From contig CAZSOU010000003.1 in NCBI GenBank assembly GCA_964608595.1, positions 4,663 through 68,662 of the forward strand: a stretch of DNA of 64,000 nt, given 5' to 3'. The stretch is from Oleiagrimonas sp964608595. Its GTDB lineage: Bacteria > Pseudomonadota > Gammaproteobacteria > Xanthomonadales > Rhodanobacteraceae. Position 1 is the first letter of the stretch; each line of letters opens with the position of its first letter. The position numbers and the translations under genes are program-made. Under the pieces are notes generated by a model that saw only the letters and a program-made list of their open reading frames with translations, was not told where the DNA came from and did not search any database. Shown here one piece after another: positions 41,840 through 50,830 of the stretch.

Positions 41840-43936
41840 TCAACGAGCCGGCGTGGCAGCCAGATATTTCTGGAACCAATTCAAGCCGCGCACCATCACG
41901 TCGTGCGAATCCTCGGGTTTGTGGAAGCCGTGACCCTCGCCGGGGTAGATCACCAGTTGCGTGGGCGTACCCATGGCGCGCAGAGCGTGCCAGAACTCGA
42001 GCGATTGCGCGGCCGGGCATTCCTTGTCGTATTCACCGGCAATGATCAACGTGGGCGATTTGTCATGTTTGATGAAGTTGACCGCGGAGCTCTTGGCATA
42101 CACGGCCGGGTCGTCGTATACCGAGGCGCCGAAAAACGGCAGCATCCACTGGTCGATCATGTTCTGGCCGTAATAGCTCTGCCAGTTGGACAGCCCGGCG
42201 CCGGCGACCACCGCGTGGAAGCGGTCGGTCTGCGTCGGTGCGAACATGCTCATGAAACCGCCGTAACTCCAGCCGGTCAGGCCGAGGCGGTTGTCGTCGA
42301 TGGAGTATTTTTTCTCTACCGCGTCGACACCGGCGAGAATATCGCGCAGATCGCCATATCCCATGTCCTTGCGTACGGCCTCGGTGTAGGCCGCGCCTTG
42401 CCCCAGGCTGCCGCGCGGGTTGGGCATGAACACGAAATAGCCCAGCATCGACAGGGGTGCGGCAAACCCGCGGCCGGGCCAGCGCGACCGCACTGCCCAG
42501 ACCGGGCCGCCATGCACGTTGACGACCATGGGATAGGATTTTTCGGGGTCGTAATCGGCCGGCAGCAACAGCCAACCCGCCACGTCATGGCCTTCGTTGC
42601 GCCAGTTGACCTGCACCGCCTTGCCCCATTGCGGTTCGAGATCGGCATTGACGTGCGTGACTGCGTGCGCGCTGGCTGCCACGCCGGCGGGTTGACCGGC
42701 GGCATTCAGGGCCAGACGGCCGGCGTAGATTTCGGGTGCTTCGCTGAAAGTGGAATGGGTATAGGCGAAGTGTGAATGATCGGCCGAAAAGGCCAGCGCC
42801 GACGCCGCCGTGCCGTCGCTGAAAGACGAGGGTGACGAAAACAGCGCCTTGTGCTTTGCCGGCTGCGTGCCGTCGAGCGTGAACAGGCCCAGGGTCGATT
42901 GGGCGCCGTCGATGGACGACACCAGCAGATGTTGATTGTCCGTCCAGGTGAACCAAGACGGCGACTTGCGGATTTTCGGCGTGATGTTCGTCACTGTACC
43001 GCCGGCTGCCGGTACGGTGTAGATATCACCGCCGGTGGCGCCCTGATCGCTCATCAATCCGCCGATGAAAGCGATCGTGTTGCCGTCGGGTGAAAAGCGC
43101 GGCAATGCCATCTGCAGATGATGCAGCGATCCGCTGGCGCGCCAGGCGTCGACCCGTTCCTGCGGTTGGCCGTTGTCGACGGTCTGGGTGTACAGCTTCG
43201 CCTTCCACCAGTTGTTGGCCCCGGGAGGCGGCGCGGCCACGTAGGCCACACGGTGTGCGTTGGGCGAGAACGTGTATTCGTACACGAACAACGATTTCGG
43301 CGTCACGGTATGCACCGATCCGTTGTCGGCATTCACCCGCGCCATTTGCTGGTGTTCCACGCCGCTGACACCGATCACGCCCACGCGCGGTTTGCTGGCG
43401 GCGGTGGCGGCGATGGGGTGGGTGTCGCCGACCACATACAGGATACCCAGCTGCTTGCCGTGAGGCGCCCAGGAAAGGTTGTGCACGTAACCGTCAAGAT
43501 GCGTCAGGCGCTTGGCCGTTGTGCTATCGGCGTCGACCAGGTAGATGTCCTTTTGCGCCTTGTTCTTCGGGTTGCCGCAGTTGCTGAGAAATGCCAGTTG
43601 CGAGCCATCCGGCGACCAGCTTGCACGCCCCTCGCTGCAACCCTTGAATGCATTGGCGAGGGAGACGGTCTGTACATTGCTGCCGTCGATGTCGGCAAGT
43701 TGTACGCGGCTGCCGTTTTTGGTGTGGGTGGTCCAGGCCAGACGCGAACCGTCCGGAGACACCGATACGCCGCCGAAATATTGTGCGTGCTGAATTTTCT
43801 TGAGCACTTTCGCAACGGCGGGGCTGGGCGAGGCATGCAGCTGTGTCGACGGCGAGCTGTCCGCAGCGGCCTGGCCGGCAAAACACAGCGCGGACAATGC
43901 CACGCACAGGACGAGAGGGCGGGAAGCGGCTTTCAT
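41840..43936 (-). CDS. Secreted S9 family prolyl oligopeptidase / dipeptidyl aminopeptidase
   Basis: A 698-residue exported serine peptidase. Signal peptide 1-25 ends at GQAAADS. A beta-propeller domain (about 45-420) shows TolB-like blades such as SPDGSRLAW, SPDGSQLAF and SPDGNTIAF. The alpha/beta hydrolase domain carries the triad Ser557 (GWSYGG), Asp637 (GEYDKE) and His669 (GEGHGF). It probably trims peptides in the periplasm or outside. Specificity (DPP4-, acylaminoacyl- or DPP5-like) cannot be fixed from sequence. Confidence 0.92.
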   Translation of the reverse strand: MKAASRPLVLCVALSALCFAGQAAADSSPSTQLHASPSPAVAKVLKKIQHAQYFGGVSVSPDGSRLAWTTHTKNGSRVQLADIDGSNVQTVSLANAFKGCSEGRASWSPDGSQLAFLSNCGNPKNKAQKDIYLVDADSTTAKRLTHLDGYVHNLSWAPHGKQLGILYVVGDTHPIAATAASKPRVGVIGVSGVEHQQMARVNADNGSVHTVTPKSLFVYEYTFSPNAHRVAYVAAPPPGANNWWKAKLYTQTVDNGQPQERVDAWRASGSLHHLQMALPRFSPDGNTIAFIGGLMSDQGATGGDIYTVPAAGGTVTNITPKIRKSPSWFTWTDNQHLLVSSIDGAQSTLGLFTLDGTQPAKHKALFSSPSSFSDGTAASALAFSADHSHFAYTHSTFSEAPEIYAGRLALNAAGQPAGVAASAHAVTHVNADLEPQWGKAVQVNWRNEGHDVAGWLLLPADYDPEKSYPMVVNVHGGPVWAVRSRWPGRGFAAPLSMLGYFVFMPNPRGSLGQGAAYTEAVRKDMGYGDLRDILAGVDAVEKKYSIDDNRLGLTGWSYGGFMSMFAPTQTDRFHAVVAGAGLSNWQSYYGQNMIDQWMLPFFGASVYDDPAVYAKSSAVNFIKHDKSPTLIIAGEYDKECPAAQSLEFWHALRAMGTPTQLVIYPGEGHGFHKPEDSHDVMVRGLNWFQKYLAATPAR

Positions 43937-44134
43937 GGGCGGGTCTCGAATGCAAACACGTTGAAGCTAGCATGGGTTTGCCGTACTCGCACGTGCCAAG
44001 GGTTGGCTTGCGGGACGCGAGCGTGGACCTGCCGATGAATCGTTTCAGCCGCCGGGTGGACGTGGTTCACCGGGACCCCGAGGAGGTGACCGCGCCCGCC
44101 CGGCACTGTCGGCCGATGAGGGCCGGACGTATGG

Positions 44135-44671
44135 TTATTCCGCGCTCTGCTGGTAGCGCTCCACGCCTTCCCGAATGACCTTGCGTGCATCGTCGGCGCC
44201 GTTCCAGCCTTCGATCCGGACCCACTTGGATTCTTCCAGATCCTTGTAGTGCTCGAAGAAATGGCCGATGCGTTCCAGCCAATGGCCGGAAACCTGGCCG
44301 ATGTTTTCGACGTGCGCGTAAGCCGGGAAGATTTTCGGCGCGGGAACGACCAGCAATTTTTCGTCCGTGCCGGACTCGTCCGTCATGTTGAGCATGCCCA
44401 CCGGATGGCAACGGATGACCGAACCGGCCACCAGCGGCAACGGCAAAATCACCAATGCATCCAGTGGATCGCCATCACCGCCCAGGGTCTGCGGGACATA
44501 GCCGTAATTGCACGGATAACGCATGGGTGTGGACAGCACGCGGTCGACGAAAATCGCGCCCGAGGTTTTTTCGACCTCGTATTTGACCGGCTCGGCGTCC
44601 TTGGGGATTTCGATGACGACGTTGATCTCGTCCGGCACGTTGCGACCGGCTTCAAGCAGATCCAGGCCCAT
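44135..44671 (-). CDS. ppa: Inorganic pyrophosphatase
   Basis: Family I soluble pyrophosphatase, 178 residues (E. coli 176). The start at 44671 follows GGAGCC and gives MGLDLLEAG. The active-site sequences EKTSGAIFVDRVL, YPCNYGYVPQT and the aspartate cluster GDGDPLDALV are all present. The frame open further upstream is not conserved. Confidence 0.97.
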   Translation of the reverse strand: MGLDLLEAGRNVPDEINVVIEIPKDAEPVKYEVEKTSGAIFVDRVLSTPMRYPCNYGYVPQTLGGDGDPLDALVILPLPLVAGSVIRCHPVGMLNMTDESGTDEKLLVVPAPKIFPAYAHVENIGQVSGHWLERIGHFFEHYKDLEESKWVRIEGWNGADDARKVIREGVERYQQSAE

Positions 44672-44797
44672 GATGGCTCCTAACTGAATGCAAAAGTGGG
44701 GAATGCAGCCGGCCAATGATACAGGAAGCGGCTTGACGACGGCGCCCGCCGTCCTGTCGTCCGACAAGACATGCGGCAGGAAGCGAGAGTGTCGTGA

Positions 44798-45304
44798 TTA
44801 TTCGCTTTTCGCGCTTGACGCCGGCGTCGGAGCCGCGGAACGAGCACCTGCCGGCTCGTCGGGTGCGGTTTCCTTCGAACATCCGTCGGGCACGATGCTG
44901 GTGTTCTCGCCGGCGACGTCACAGTGCCAGATGACGCCGGTATTGCCGCCGGTTGCCACGGTCGGCGTCAGCAACAACACGGGATCCGGTTTGCTGCCGG
45001 TATCGCGGGTGGTCACGGTGATTTGCCCGCCATTGCTGATCGTGATGCTGGCCACGTAGGGACTCTCGACCTTGTGCGCATCCCAGTTGACGTCGGCTTT
45101 CGTCAATTTGGCAGGCGTCGTGCCCTTGATCGTGGCGGCTTCCTCGACCACCAGTTTTGCGCCGCTGGCGGCATCGAGCGCCGCGTTCAGATGTTTGTGC
45201 GTCTGACTGGAGCGGTAGGCCGGAATGGCGATCGCCAGGATGATCACGATGATCGCGATGATGATGATGACCGTGAGAGCCGTGTTGCCTTTGTTTTTTG
45301 CCAT
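44798..45304 (-). CDS. Pilin-like single-pass membrane protein without prepilin cleavage motif
   Basis: A 168-residue protein. After MAKNKGNTAL comes a very hydrophobic Ile-rich helix (about 11-30), then AIPAYRSSQTHKHLNAALDAASGAK, which in its IPAY and LNAALDAASGAK parts resembles type IV pilins just after their N-terminal helix. A beta-rich region with ITISNGGQITVTTRDTG, typical of pilin C-domains, and a short Pro/Ala/Ser tail follow. The G-F-T-L-I-E prepilin peptidase site is missing, and pilin Glu5 has no counterpart, so processing and filament assembly are doubtful. Role unknown. Confidence 0.7.
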   Translation of the reverse strand: MAKNKGNTALTVIIIIAIIVIILAIAIPAYRSSQTHKHLNAALDAASGAKLVVEEAATIKGTTPAKLTKADVNWDAHKVESPYVASITISNGGQITVTTRDTGSKPDPVLLLTPTVATGGNTGVIWHCDVAGENTSIVPDGCSKETAPDEPAGARSAAPTPASSAKSE

Positions 45305-45429
45305 GGAAGTTGTCCCGTCTGTCATGGGCGCCGGGCGCACTTGTCGTGGCGCATGTTGAAGAGAATAGCGGGCAAAAGGGCGCCTGTCTCGTGCAGGCTC
45401 CGGAATGCCGGATTCCGGCCGGGTTTTGT

Positions 45430-45990
45430 TCAGAACAGGTCGTCGTGGTCCAGCAGCCACAGTCCCGCGAACAGCTTGGGATCGATGGAAAGGCCTTCGC
45501 GCGCCTTCTGCAGCAGCCAGGCACCCGCCCGCTCGCGCCGGATGGCGTGCACCGTGATGGCTTCGCTGTCATCGCCGCCGCCGGGGCCGACCCTGTGCAG
45601 GTCGTGCGCACGCACGAAGGCCATCATTTCCGTGCTCATGCCTGCCGACGACGGGCCGGCGTGCAGAAAGCGGATGTCGTCGCAGGCATAGCCGGTTTCT
45701 TCTTCCAGTTCGCGACGTGCGGCCAGGCGGACATCTTCGTCGGCCCGGCCTTCCAGGTCGCCGACCAATCCGGCGGGCATTTCGATGGTGCGTTGCATGA
45801 TCGGCACGCGGAACTGCTCCACGAACAGGATTTCGTCATCGGGCGTAAGCGCGATGATGATGACCGCGCCGCCCGGATTGTTGCGTTCGACAAATTCCCA
45901 GCGCCCGCGCTGTTTGAGGGTCAGCCAATGCCCTTCATGCAAGGTGTCGACGGGGGTGCTGTTGTCGGGGACAACACATTTGGCGCTCAT
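45430..45990 (-). CDS. NUDIX hydrolase, ADP-sugar pyrophosphatase-like
   Basis: A 186-residue Nudix enzyme. The Nudix box spans GLVGDLEGRADEDVRLAARR and ELEEETGYA, with conserved E-x-x-E-E. The N-terminal NPGGAVIIIAL strand and EQFRVPI segment fit the ADP-ribose/GDP-mannose pyrophosphatase group. It overlaps the stop of the upstream exonuclease by ATGA, suggesting a nucleotide clean-up unit. Substrate not determinable. Confidence 0.88.
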   Translation of the reverse strand: MSAKCVVPDNSTPVDTLHEGHWLTLKQRGRWEFVERNNPGGAVIIIALTPDDEILFVEQFRVPIMQRTIEMPAGLVGDLEGRADEDVRLAARRELEEETGYACDDIRFLHAGPSSAGMSTEMMAFVRAHDLHRVGPGGGDDSEAITVHAIRRERAGAWLLQKAREGLSIDPKLFAGLWLLDHDDLF

Positions 45991-46907
45991 GATGGCTCCT
46001 TGAAGGTGTCATGCAGCTTGCGCAGGCGCTCGCGCGTCAGCGGTCCCATGCGCAGAAACTCGGCAAGTGTGTCCAGCGTATCGCTTTCCGGAGCGCGGCG
46101 TGCCAGGGCGGCCGTCTGTGCCGGAACCGGTGCGTCCAGCGCGATGCGGGTCAGACGTCGAAACAAGCGCGCGTCGTCGGCATGCTTGCGCAAACGGGCG
46201 GCACAGGATTTGGCGCCGCGCAGGCTGAGAAATGCCACTTCGTCCACACGGTCGAGCAACGCGTCCAATGTGCCGAAGTGCGTCAGCAGGGCGGCGGCGG
46301 TTTTGGCACCGACACCGGGGACGCCGGGGATGTTGTCCACGCTGTCGCCGCAAAGCGCCAGATAATCGGCGACTTGCGGCGGATGCACCCCGAGCTTGGC
46401 ATGCACGCCGGCTGGCCCCCAACGCCGATTCCGGCCGTAGTCCCATTGCTCGTCATGGTCGCCCAGCAATTGTCCGAAGTCCTTGTCGGCGGAAACGATG
46501 ACCGAGCGGTAGCCCTCGGCGCGTGCGGTCCACAGCGCGCTGCCAATCAGGTCGTCGGCCTCGAATTGCGCGTCGATCAGCGTGGTGATGCCCATGGCGA
46601 CCGAGATTTTCCGGCACAGTGAAAACTGGTAGTCCAGTTCGGCCGGCGGCAGTTCACGGTTGGCTTTGTAGGGCGGATAGATGGCATTGCGAAACGACGA
46701 GGTCAGCGAACCGTCGAACGCGACCATCACGTGTTTCGGTCGTGTTCGTTCCAGCAATTCGCACAAAAACCGGGTAAAACCGTGAACGGCGCTGACCGGA
46801 TGGCCTTCGGCATCGAGAAAGTCGTCGGGCATGGCGTGCCAGGCGCGAAAGACGTACAGGCTGCCATCGACCAGGTGCAGCGCGGGTTTGGCGCTCAAGT
46901 CGTCCAT
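45987..46907 (-). CDS. 5'-3' exonuclease / flap endonuclease of the PolI N-domain family
   Basis: A 306-residue nuclease of the FEN/Xni family, a free-standing version of the PolI 5' nuclease domain. Metal-binding acids are in LVDGSLYVFRAWH, VAFDG, FEADDLIGS, VSADKDFGQLL and GDSVDNIPGVPGVGAKTA (the helix-3-turn motif). It lacks a polymerase domain. It probably processes flaps in replication or repair. Next to a Nudix gene and nitroreductase on the same strand. Confidence 0.9.
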   Translation of the reverse strand: MDDLSAKPALHLVDGSLYVFRAWHAMPDDFLDAEGHPVSAVHGFTRFLCELLERTRPKHVMVAFDGSLTSSFRNAIYPPYKANRELPPAELDYQFSLCRKISVAMGITTLIDAQFEADDLIGSALWTARAEGYRSVIVSADKDFGQLLGDHDEQWDYGRNRRWGPAGVHAKLGVHPPQVADYLALCGDSVDNIPGVPGVGAKTAAALLTHFGTLDALLDRVDEVAFLSLRGAKSCAARLRKHADDARLFRRLTRIALDAPVPAQTAALARRAPESDTLDTLAEFLRMGPLTRERLRKLHDTFKEPS

Positions 46908-47464
46908 GTGCTGACGATGCGCTCCAGAGGGGGGCGGTCGCGTTCGGGAATGTCGCGTTTGGGCGTGCCGATGTGCACGAAAGCAACCACGCGTTCATGT
47001 TCAGCCAGCCCGAGGATGGCGGCCGCCTCGCTGTCGTAAGCCGCCCAGCCGGTCAGCCATTGCGCGCCAAAGCCCAAAGCCTGCGCGCCCAGCAGCAGGT
47101 TGTGCGCCACGCAGCCGGCCGACAGCAGTTGCTCCTGATCGGGAATGCGACTGTCGGTCTGGAGGCTGGCGACCACGACGATGACCAGCGGCGCATGGCT
47201 GTAGCGTTTGCGTTCCTTGTCCTGCTTGGCTTCGGGCATGTCCGGACGGTTGCGCAGGGCCAGCTCGGCCAGCCGCCGGCCCAGCGTCTGCTTGGCTTCG
47301 CCTTCGAGAATGATCAGACGCCAAGGAGTCAGTTTGCCGTGGTCCGGCACACGCACGGCACTTTCAAGCAGGCGTTCGAGCGTGGCGGTGTCGGGACCGG
47401 GCGCTTCAAGTTGCCTGGACGGCGTGGATCGGCGCTGATCGAGAAATTGCAGAGCGTCAGTCAT
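46895..47464 (-). CDS. Nitroreductase family protein (YdjA-like)
   Basis: FMN-dependent oxidoreductase of 189 residues from ATG 47464. It starts MTDALQFLDQRRSTPSRQL with the RRS FMN-phosphate site; RVPDHGKLTPWRLIIL and GAQALGFGAQWLTGWAAY are typical of the small YdjA-type nitroreductases. It overlaps the cdd end (by eight bases) and the exonuclease start (13 bases), a tight operon. Physiological substrate unknown. Confidence 0.9.
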   Translation of the reverse strand: MTDALQFLDQRRSTPSRQLEAPGPDTATLERLLESAVRVPDHGKLTPWRLIILEGEAKQTLGRRLAELALRNRPDMPEAKQDKERKRYSHAPLVIVVVASLQTDSRIPDQEQLLSAGCVAHNLLLGAQALGFGAQWLTGWAAYDSEAAAILGLAEHERVVAFVHIGTPKRDIPERDRPPLERIVSTWTT

Positions 47465-47870
47465 GGGCATGCGGGGCTTCAAGCTGAAAGGCGCCGGGCA
47501 ACAGGTCACCGGCGGTGGTGTGGCGGGTGTTGCCGTCGAGATTGGACAGGGTGACGTCAAGTTTGTCACCACCCAGCTCCTGCATCATCTGGCGGCAGGC
47601 GCCGCAGGGGCTGATCGGACCGGATGTCTGGCCGATGATCGCCATGTGCGTGAAGTCGCCGGGTTTGCAACCGGCTGCAACGGCCGCGCACAAGGCCGTA
47701 CGCTCGGCACAGGTGGCCAGGCCGTAGGAAGCGTTTTCCACGTTGCAGCCGGTGAAGACGCGGCCGTCCCGGGTCAGTACGGCGGCTCCGACGTGGAAAT
47801 GCGAGTAGGGGGCGTAGGCATGATCGCGTGTGGCGCGGGCCCTTTCGAGCAACTCACTGGTCGACGTCAT
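47457..47870 (-). CDS. cdd: Cytidine deaminase
   Basis: Zinc enzyme turning cytidine or deoxycytidine into uridine. The short tetrameric form, 137 residues. FHVGAAVLTRDG, CNVENASYG, CAERTALCAAV (catalytic Glu and first Cys) and SPCGACRQMMQE (two further zinc cysteines) are all present. Start of the minus-strand run cdd, nitroreductase, exonuclease, Nudix. Confidence 0.96.
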   Translation of the reverse strand: MTSTSELLERARATRDHAYAPYSHFHVGAAVLTRDGRVFTGCNVENASYGLATCAERTALCAAVAAGCKPGDFTHMAIIGQTSGPISPCGACRQMMQELGGDKLDVTLSNLDGNTRHTTAGDLLPGAFQLEAPHAHD

Positions 47871-48072
47871 GGTGTTCTGTTCACGGCTTTGGGGTACCTT
47901 GGGAGCATCCGAGTGGTTCCGGTGCAGACGTCACGTGTCCGGTCCGCCCGCCACGTGCGGCACACTGGCCAAGGCCGGCGGGGAGTTCAGGGCATGACGT
48001 TTGCGCTGGATTCAATCGGAGCTTCTTGTGCAGCGGGCCAATCAGTTTACAGCAGAAGGCGGGGAGGGCTTC

Positions 48073-49182
48073 ATGACCATCAGCGTTGCAGCATTGCGGG
48101 AAACGGCCAGCGATGAGCGCCGTGTGGCAATGACGCCCGAGGTTGCGTCCAAGCTTCATGCGGCGGGCATCGAGCCCTGGTTGGAGCATGACGCGGGTGC
48201 GGCGGCGGGTTTCGTCGATCGCGCCTACGAGACTGCGCATCTGGCCGATGCGGACGAGGTTGCCGCAACCGCTGAGGTGCTGTGTTGCGTGCAGCCGCCG
48301 GCAGAGCATGTCATTCAGCAAATGAAACCGGGCAGCGTGTTGGTCGGCCAGTTGCAGCCGCATGGCGCCGGCGCGCGCATCCGCGCCCTGGCCGACCGGG
48401 GCATATCGGCATTCGCGCTGGAGCTTCTGCCGCGAATCACGCGCGCGCAGTCCATGGACGTATTGAGTTCGCAGGCGGCGGTGGCCGGTTACCGCGTGAT
48501 GCTGATCGCTGCTGAAGCATGCCCCAAACTGTTTCCGATGCTGACCACGGCCGCCGGAACCTTGCGCCCCGCACGGGTGCTGGTCATCGGCGCCGGTGTC
48601 GCCGGTCTGCAGGCCATTGCCACGGCACGCCGACTGGGCGCGCAGGTGGAGGGCTACGACGTGCGACCGGAAACCCGTGAGCAGATTCGTTCATTGGGCG
48701 CAAAATTCCTGGAACTCGGTGTCAGCGCGGCTGGCAGCGGCGGTTATGCGCGCGAGTTGTCCGATGACGAACGTGCCGCGCAGCAGCAGGCGCTGGCCGA
48801 GCATCTGCAGTCCGTCGATGTGGTGGTGACCACGGCGGCGATTCCGGGCCACCCGGCGCCGCGCATCCTGTCGGCAACAATGGTCGAAGGCATGAAACCC
48901 GGCGCCCTGATCGTGGACATGGCTGCCGAAAGCGGCGGCAATTGCGAGTTGACGCAACCGGGCCAGCGCGTGATTCAGGATGGCCATGTGATCATCGGCC
49001 CGTTGAATCTCGCTTCCGGCGCTCCGCTGCATGCGTCGGAGATGTACGCGCGCAACCTGATGCAGTTCACGCAGTTGTTGATTCACGACGGTGCGCTCGC
49101 GCCTGATTTTGATGATGAATTGGTGGCGGCCACGTGCCTGACGCATGGCGGCGAGGTGCGTTTCGGCGCGGGCACGGGCTGA
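48073..49182 (+). CDS. pntAA: NAD(P) transhydrogenase subunit alpha part 1 (PntAA)
   Basis: NAD(H)-binding domain I of the proton-translocating transhydrogenase, in the three-subunit form. It has 369 residues from ATG 48073, after GGGGAGGG. RRVAMTPEVASKL, LSSQAAVAGYRVML and the dinucleotide fold VLVIGAGVAGLQAIATARRLGA are seen. Unlike E. coli PntA there are no membrane helices at the C-terminus; these are in pntAB. pntAB lies 1.8 kb downstream, beyond three opposite-strand genes. Confidence 0.94.
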   Translation: MTISVAALRETASDERRVAMTPEVASKLHAAGIEPWLEHDAGAAAGFVDRAYETAHLADADEVAATAEVLCCVQPPAEHVIQQMKPGSVLVGQLQPHGAGARIRALADRGISAFALELLPRITRAQSMDVLSSQAAVAGYRVMLIAAEACPKLFPMLTTAAGTLRPARVLVIGAGVAGLQAIATARRLGAQVEGYDVRPETREQIRSLGAKFLELGVSAAGSGGYARELSDDERAAQQQALAEHLQSVDVVVTTAAIPGHPAPRILSATMVEGMKPGALIVDMAAESGGNCELTQPGQRVIQDGHVIIGPLNLASGAPLHASEMYARNLMQFTQLLIHDGALAPDFDDELVAATCLTHGGEVRFGAGTG

Positions 49183-49242
49183 ATGGACCACGACGCGTAT
49201 CGCGTGCTTTCATCGTTTGGACGGTTCGCGTCCCGTTTCAGG

Positions 49243-49257
49243 GCGGACAGTGTCCGC
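49243..49257. terminator. Possible bidirectional hairpin between pntAA and the DUF3106 gene
   Basis: GCGGAC-AGT-GTCCGC in the 100-base gap between convergent genes. Six-bp stem, no T run on either strand, so weak. Confidence 0.3.
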
Positions 49258-49282
49258 TCCGCGGATGGGTTGTGAGTGATCG

Positions 49283-49816
49283 CTATCGGCCGTGTGATTC
49301 CGGCAGGTCGCCTTGCGCGCCGTTGCGAATCCATTGCTTGCGTTGCTTGGGGGTGAGTTTGTGCCATTGTTCCCGCAACGCCTTCTTTTTGTCTTCGGGC
49401 AACTGCTTGTATTCCTCGAACGCCCGGTGCAGCTGTGCGCGCTGCGCGGGCGTCAGTTGTTCGTAAATGCGTTCGTTGGTGCGCACGTGGCGACGTTCCG
49501 CCGGACTCATCTGTTGCCAGTGCCGGATATGTCGACGAATGCGTTTTTGGCGGTACGCCGGCAATTTTTCCCATTGTTTGGCGCGTCGCATGAGATGCTG
49601 CTGGGCATGCGGGGAAATCTGGTTCCAGCGTGACTGGAGCGGCGCCAGCATTTGCCGCGTACCCTGATCCAGCGACTTCCAGGGTACGCGCGGGCCCTGG
49701 TCGCGTCGCTCCTGGTGCGGGTGTGTGTGCTGCATGGGCGCCGGCGGTCTGGACCAGGCGGGGGCCGCCAGCGTGACAGCGAAAACAGCCGCGGTGAAAA
49801 GGATGGTCGGGCGCAT
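49283..49816 (-). CDS. DUF3106 domain-containing secreted protein
   Basis: A 177-residue exported protein with signal peptide 1-22 (TLAAPAWS). The rest is a basic, helical repeat of W-x-x-L/M-x-P-x-x-R/Q units: WKSLDQGTRQMLAPLQSRW, WNQISPHAQQHL, WEKLPAYRQKRI, WQQMSPAERRHV, YEQLTPAQRAQL, WHKLTPKQRKQW. This repeat defines DUF3106. Function unknown. Last of the three-gene cassette sigma factor, membrane protein, DUF3106. Confidence 0.82.
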   Translation of the reverse strand: MRPTILFTAAVFAVTLAAPAWSRPPAPMQHTHPHQERRDQGPRVPWKSLDQGTRQMLAPLQSRWNQISPHAQQHLMRRAKQWEKLPAYRQKRIRRHIRHWQQMSPAERRHVRTNERIYEQLTPAQRAQLHRAFEEYKQLPEDKKKALREQWHKLTPKQRKQWIRNGAQGDLPESHGR

Positions 49817-49820
49817 CGAG

Positions 49821-50210
49821 TTACTGTCCGTGGCTGGATTCGGCAGGCTGCTGGCTGGCCAGCCAAGCGTAGAAATCCATGTGTTGGTAAAGCGCCGGGT
49901 CGGTCTGATCGGCATCCGGCGGCAGGACATCGTTGTTCGTCAGTTGGCCGGATGTCGCAGGCGCGGTGGTTGCCACGGGCAACGACTGGCGCAACGGTTG
50001 CCAGATCGTCAACGCTGCCAACAGTGCAGCGGCGCAGGCGCCGGCGGGCACCATCCAGCGCAGCCGGCGGCGGGCCGGTTCGAGGTTCAACGCCTGCCGA
50101 CGCGCGGCGCGCAATCGGCCGGCCACGGCAGCATCCACGCGCGGCCCGCTGCGGCGGTAGAGTTCGCGTGCTCGGTGTTGCAGTTCGGTGGTTGTCGGCG
50201 TGGTTTTCAT
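49821..50210 (-). CDS. Single-pass membrane protein next to a sigma factor (DUF3619-like, putative anti-sigma factor)
   Basis: A 129-residue protein from ATG 50210. A basic cytoplasmic N-terminal helix (residues 9-50, very Arg/Ala-rich) precedes one membrane helix (about 52-71) and a short periplasmic tail ending YAWLASQQPAESSHGQ. Its ATG overlaps the stop of the sigma gene (ATGA), the layout of sigma/anti-sigma pairs. It has no recognisable zinc or ASD anti-sigma motif, so the role is inferred from size, topology and coupling. Confidence 0.7.
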   Translation of the reverse strand: MKTTPTTTELQHRARELYRRSGPRVDAAVAGRLRAARRQALNLEPARRRLRWMVPAGACAAALLAALTIWQPLRQSLPVATTAPATSGQLTNNDVLPPDADQTDPALYQHMDFYAWLASQQPAESSHGQ

Positions 50211-50830
50211 CGCCAATCCTCCAGTTGATCACGCAATGCGTGCATGGCACGCGACAAATGGGTTTTCACGCTGCCTTCGGAGCAGCCCATGGCTGCGGCG
50301 GTTTCGGCCACGCTCATGTCTTCCAGTACCCGCAACATGAATGCCTCGTGTTGCCGGGTGGGCAGCTTCTGCATGGCTTGCCGCAGTGCCCCCATGGCTT
50401 GCTGATCCTGCAGTCGCTCCGGTGGCGAGGGGTCCGAACTGGCGGGTTCCCACGGCGGCATTTCACCGCCATGGCCGTCGGGACCGCCCCCGAGCCAGCC
50501 CACCATGATCGAGCGCACCTTGCGGCGGCGCTGCAGATCCACGATGCGGCGACGCAGGATCGACCAGAACAGCGGCGCCCACTCGTCAGCCGGCTTGTGG
50601 TGGTAATGCCGCACCAGACGCAACATCGCGTCCTGCACGGCATCCATGGCTTCCTCGCCATCGTGAAGCGCGAAACGGGCCATGCGCCAAGCGCGCTTCT
50701 CCACCTGCGCCAGAAACGCGTCGAGGTTGGCCGGCACGTCTCTGGCGTCGGTCGACAAATCCGCATCCAGCGCCGGAGCGGCACTGTTCACGGATTTTTC
50801 CCCCGTTGTTTGGTCATCCTGGGACTCCAT
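50207..50830 (-). CDS. ECF-type RNA polymerase sigma factor
   Basis: A 207-residue sigma-70 family factor with only regions 2 and 4. Region 2: DGEEAMDAVQDAMLRLVRHY and LFWSILRRRIVDLQRRRK. A linker of about 40 residues rich in Gly/Pro follows. Region 4: LPTRQHEAFMLRVLEDMSVA and AAAMGCSEGSVKTHLSRAMH. It heads a minus-strand cassette with a membrane protein and DUF3106, placed between pntAA and pntAB. A similar trio occurs in betaproteobacteria. Confidence 0.9.
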   Translation of the reverse strand: MESQDDQTTGEKSVNSAAPALDADLSTDARDVPANLDAFLAQVEKRAWRMARFALHDGEEAMDAVQDAMLRLVRHYHHKPADEWAPLFWSILRRRIVDLQRRRKVRSIMVGWLGGGPDGHGGEMPPWEPASSDPSPPERLQDQQAMGALRQAMQKLPTRQHEAFMLRVLEDMSVAETAAAMGCSEGSVKTHLSRAMHALRDQLEDWR

